A DNA stretch of 10,421 bases, taken from assembly GCF_000003605.2 (NCBI RefSeq), contig NW_003138320.1, positions 331,522-341,942 on the forward strand, written 5' to 3'. The notes below the pieces were generated by a model that saw only the letters and a list, made by a program, of their open reading frames with translations, did not search any database and was not told the origin of the DNA. Position 1 is the first letter of the stretch. Each line of letters starts with the position of its first letter. Below, piece after piece: positions 8,494 to 10,421 of the stretch. Made by a program: the position numbers and the translations under genes. The DNA comes from Saccoglossus kowalevskii. Lineage: Eukaryota > Hemichordata > Enteropneusta > Harrimaniidae.

Positions 8494-8763
8494 GTATCAT
8501 CACAAAATAAACAAATCTGACTAAGGTCTACCTAAGAAGTTTATATATAAAATATCAGTGCAATTAGACTAACCATTTTTGAGAAAAAGTCAAAAAAAGC
8601 ACTTTTTACCAAAAACTACAAAAATATTTACTAAAATTAGAGAATTGAATGTATTGTCACAAAATAAACAAATCTGAGAGAGGTCTACCCAAGGTACATA
8701 TATAGCAAGTATCAAAGCAAGTGAACTTGCCGTTCTCAAGTAGTCAAAAAAGTAAAGTTGACA
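8494..8763. repeat. Diverged tandem duplication, about 157-bp period
   Basis: CACAAAATAAACAAATCTGA at 8501 recurs at 8658. It is followed in both copies by AGGTCTACC(T/C)AAG, a TATATA-containing stretch, ATCA(G/A)(T/A)GCAA and, further on, a GTCAAAAAA(A)G segment. The copies are clearly related but have many substitutions and indels, so this is an old duplication or two neighbouring copies of one dispersed repeat. No open frame is shared. Confidence 0.7.
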
Positions 8764-9200
8764 CCAATGTCTGACGATCCATTATATGTAAGCACATCTC
8801 ATGATGCTTCATAATCATAAAGAGAATGCATCAAGTACAGAATCATGAATAGAAAATGCTTGAAAATAACTGAACATGAAACAAATGATTCACAAAGCAC
8901 AGAAGAGGTCACCAATGCCAATAACAAATCAAGTGTAAAAGCTTAACAGAATGTACTCCCCAGCTCTATTAACTGTTACTATGACAACAGATTTGATGAC
9001 TAAATGACACTCAAGATGTCAATTTCATCTTCTAATTGCGTGAGTCATATTATAATGCACAATGTGTAATTAGTAGGTATGTAGAAAACACCATCTGTCA
9101 AATTTGATGCCAAACTCTGCCATGTGTAAACGGTGATGCTTTCAGGAAAAGATTAAATTAAGCAGTTAAAGCTGAATTCAAATTTTAGACTACTGAGCAT
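8764..9200. other. AT-rich non-coding sequence
   Basis: I see no gene, clear repeat or RNA structure in this stretch. Confidence 0.6.
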
Positions 9201-9310
9201 GTTACTGCACATATATGCAATGCATCATGGGAAAATTTGTATTTTCCATCACCGAGAGTGTTACGGTACTGCACATAAATGCAAACATTATGGAAAAGAA
9301 ATTTCCATTG
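9201..9310. repeat. Diverged duplication spaced 64 bp, each copy with a hairpin
   Basis: TACTGCACATATATGCAA at 9203 recurs as TACTGCACATAAATGCAA at 9267. Each is followed by a CAT(C/T)ATGG word and then an inverted repeat: GGAAAAT-TTGT-ATTTTCC in copy 1 (9230-9247) and GGAAA-AGAAA-TTTCC in copy 2 (about 9292-9306). The loops differ while the stems remain complementary. An 80-codon open frame starting at 9215 runs through copy 2 but shows no recognisable domain and is not annotated. Confidence 0.65.
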
Positions 9311-9616
9311 TATACAAACCATTATTACACTGGAAACTGGCTATTGTATGTAATATTTTTTAAAGTCATACATGTATCAGGATTTGCATTAATTACTACA
9401 CGATTTTTTCATCTAATGTCATTAAGCAAAATTGGGAGATACAAAGAAATTATTTAACCATAGAAAGCTGTATAAAAAATATCAATATTCCATGACATTT
9501 TAGATTCTTGCATTATACATTGACCTCTTTATTTTAATTTCCAACATTCTAATGGCATGAACCCATAAAAATGAAAAATGTCGAACATCACATATAAGAG
9601 GTATGTAAACGTGTCG
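9311..9616. other. AT-rich non-coding sequence
   Basis: Nothing recognisable. The rest of an unconvincing open frame ends at 9457. Confidence 0.55.
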
Positions 9617-9773
9617 AAATGGACATAGTGCGAGTGGTTAGTGCTAGTAGCACTAATCCGAAAAAGTACTAGATCTAGTGCTAAAATGGCACTAGATCTA
9701 GTACTAAAATGGCACTAGATCTAGTGCTAAAACGGCACTAGATCTAGTACTAAAATGTACATAGTGCGAGTGG
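9617..9773. repeat. Palindromic 23-bp array bracketed by 21-bp direct repeats
   Basis: Four units of 23 bp are anchored on AGATCT at 9671, 9694, 9717 and 9740. Each reads close to GGCACTAGATCTAGTGCTAA, with AGTGCT and AGTACT alternating so that the true period is 46 bp. Unit 3 contains a perfect 16-bp palindrome, GCACTAGATCTAGTGC (9712-9727). Just before the array is a 19-bp hairpin TTAGTGCTA-G-TAGCACTAA (9638-9656) built from the same words. The whole is bracketed by direct repeats at 9617-9637 and 9753-9773 (AAATG(G/T)ACATAGTGCGAG plus TGG) that differ at one base. CpG-rich sequence follows immediately (9780-9812). Confidence 0.88.
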
Positions 9774-9932
9774 CATTGATATCGCGTTGTCAACGACGTC
9801 GAGACATCCCGTAATTGTCTGAAAATAAATTAATATTTACGTAAAGTTGTTGTATCTTTCATTTATTGGAAATGTCCTACAGTGGGAAAACTGAGTATGT
9901 ACATGAATGTCATTGTCCACGTGTATCGTAAC
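9774..9932. other. Non-coding spacer with a CpG cluster at its start
   Basis: Bases 9780-9812 contain six CpG dinucleotides in about 33 bases (GATATCGCG, AACGACGTCGAG, CCCGTAAT), which contrasts with the CpG-poor surroundings. The rest is AT-rich without recognisable features. Confidence 0.5.
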
Positions 9933-10057
9933 TTTTTTTTTTTTTTTTTTTATTAACACTTACACATTCCCCGGAGGGATTGGCAATGGTTACAAAAGTT
10001 TAAAAAGGAATAAAAGGTTACAAAACAGAAAATAGATAAGAAAAAAAAAAAAAAAAA
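9933..10057 (-). mobile_element. Possible 3' end of a minus-strand retroposed element
   Basis: A run of 19 T (9933-9951) on the plus strand is a poly(A) on the minus strand. It is directly preceded there by GTGTTAATA, so the junction forms AATAAA. Reading further into the candidate on the minus strand gives CCATTGCCAATCCCTCCGGG, which is not simple sequence. A second run of 17 A occurs at 10041-10057. No reverse transcriptase frame and no clear target-site duplication were seen, so this could be a SINE or LINE tail, or only a homopolymer pair. Confidence 0.4.
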
Positions 10058-10421
10058 TCTAAGCTAATACATTACAGATAATAGCTAGTATAAAATAATG
10101 ATACTACGATAGATAGAAAACAAAATGCAAAACTCAAATAGTGAGAGAAGGTTGTCACTGGGGTTGCTGTCTTATTTCAAAACACTTTTTTAGGTACCTT
10201 GCTACGGGGAGTGTAACTAATAGACCTTTGAAACAACGCGATCGGCCGGGAAACTAGCTCCATGGTCAGTAAAACTGCAGGTCGAACTTCGCAATTTTTA
10301 CAAATTGTGAATAGATACACTGTATGAAATGGTATTGTGTGGAAGTTTGTGTTTTCAACTTCGGCGTATGTAAACTTGTAACTTGTATGTAAATGGTGGA
10401 ATTCAGCGTTGATTTTTTTTT
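10058..10421. other. Non-coding end region with CpG-rich block
   Basis: From about 10205 to 10410 there are roughly ten CpG dinucleotides, including AACGCGATCGGCCGGG at 10234-10249, far more than elsewhere in the window. On the minus strand a start codon in good context (GACCATGG, near 10265) opens only 28 codons with no recognisable similarity. This could be a younger repeat, or an upstream promoter or leader exon of the kinesin gene. The sequence alone does not decide. Confidence 0.4.

Noticed and set aside
9215-9457. 80-codon plus-strand open frame
   Set aside because: It begins inside a duplicated repeat and shows no domain; hydrophobic stretches are expected from T-rich DNA.

Overview
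This window reads as AT-rich nuclear DNA from an animal, most likely a lophotrochozoan and perhaps a bivalve mollusc. The animal call rests on three well-spliced exons of a kinesin-3 (KIF1/unc-104 type) motor gene on the minus strand. The mollusc call is weaker: it comes from the overall texture (frequent ACATGTA words, TA-flanked MITEs with short subterminal repeats, minisatellites, long homopolymers). No bacterial, viral or organellar gene is visible.

Layout. Minus-strand transcription runs from high to low coordinates. Exon A (2184-2254), exon B (1587-1666) and exon C (275-374) are joined by introns with GT-AG ends, and their reading frame runs through all three without interruption: 23 codons, 26 codons, one split glycine codon, 33 codons. 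Together they encode about 83 residues of the N-terminal half of the motor domain, equivalent to about residues 37-119 of a KIF1A-type kinesin and including the complete nucleotide-binding P-loop. The exon carrying the start codon and first beta strand is not found up to 10421. The exons after the P-loop exon lie below position 1. So everything from 2255 to 10421 is probably first-intron or upstream sequence, over 8 kb long.

The non-coding part is mostly plain AT-rich DNA, with several repeats: a 208-bp TA-flanked MITE (749-956) inside the B-C intron; a 47-bp tandem duplication (1096-1193); a 180-bp TA-flanked MITE (3384-3563) with the same organisation as the first; a roughly 1-kb minisatellite of eleven mostly 96-bp units (7289-8306); a diverged 157-bp duplication (8494-8763); a 64-bp-spaced duplication that keeps a hairpin in both copies (9201-9310); a palindrome-rich 23-bp array bracketed by 21-bp direct repeats (9617-9773); and a poly(T)-led block (9933 onward) resembling the antisense 3' end of a retroposed element. 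The last 220 bases are unusually rich in CpG for this window.

No convincing second gene or RNA gene is present. The two open frames of about 100 codons at 7672-8311 arise because the minisatellite unit is 96 bp, a multiple of three. The most informative observations are the shared design of the two MITEs, the structured 23-bp array, and the P-loop serine in a KIF1-type motor.
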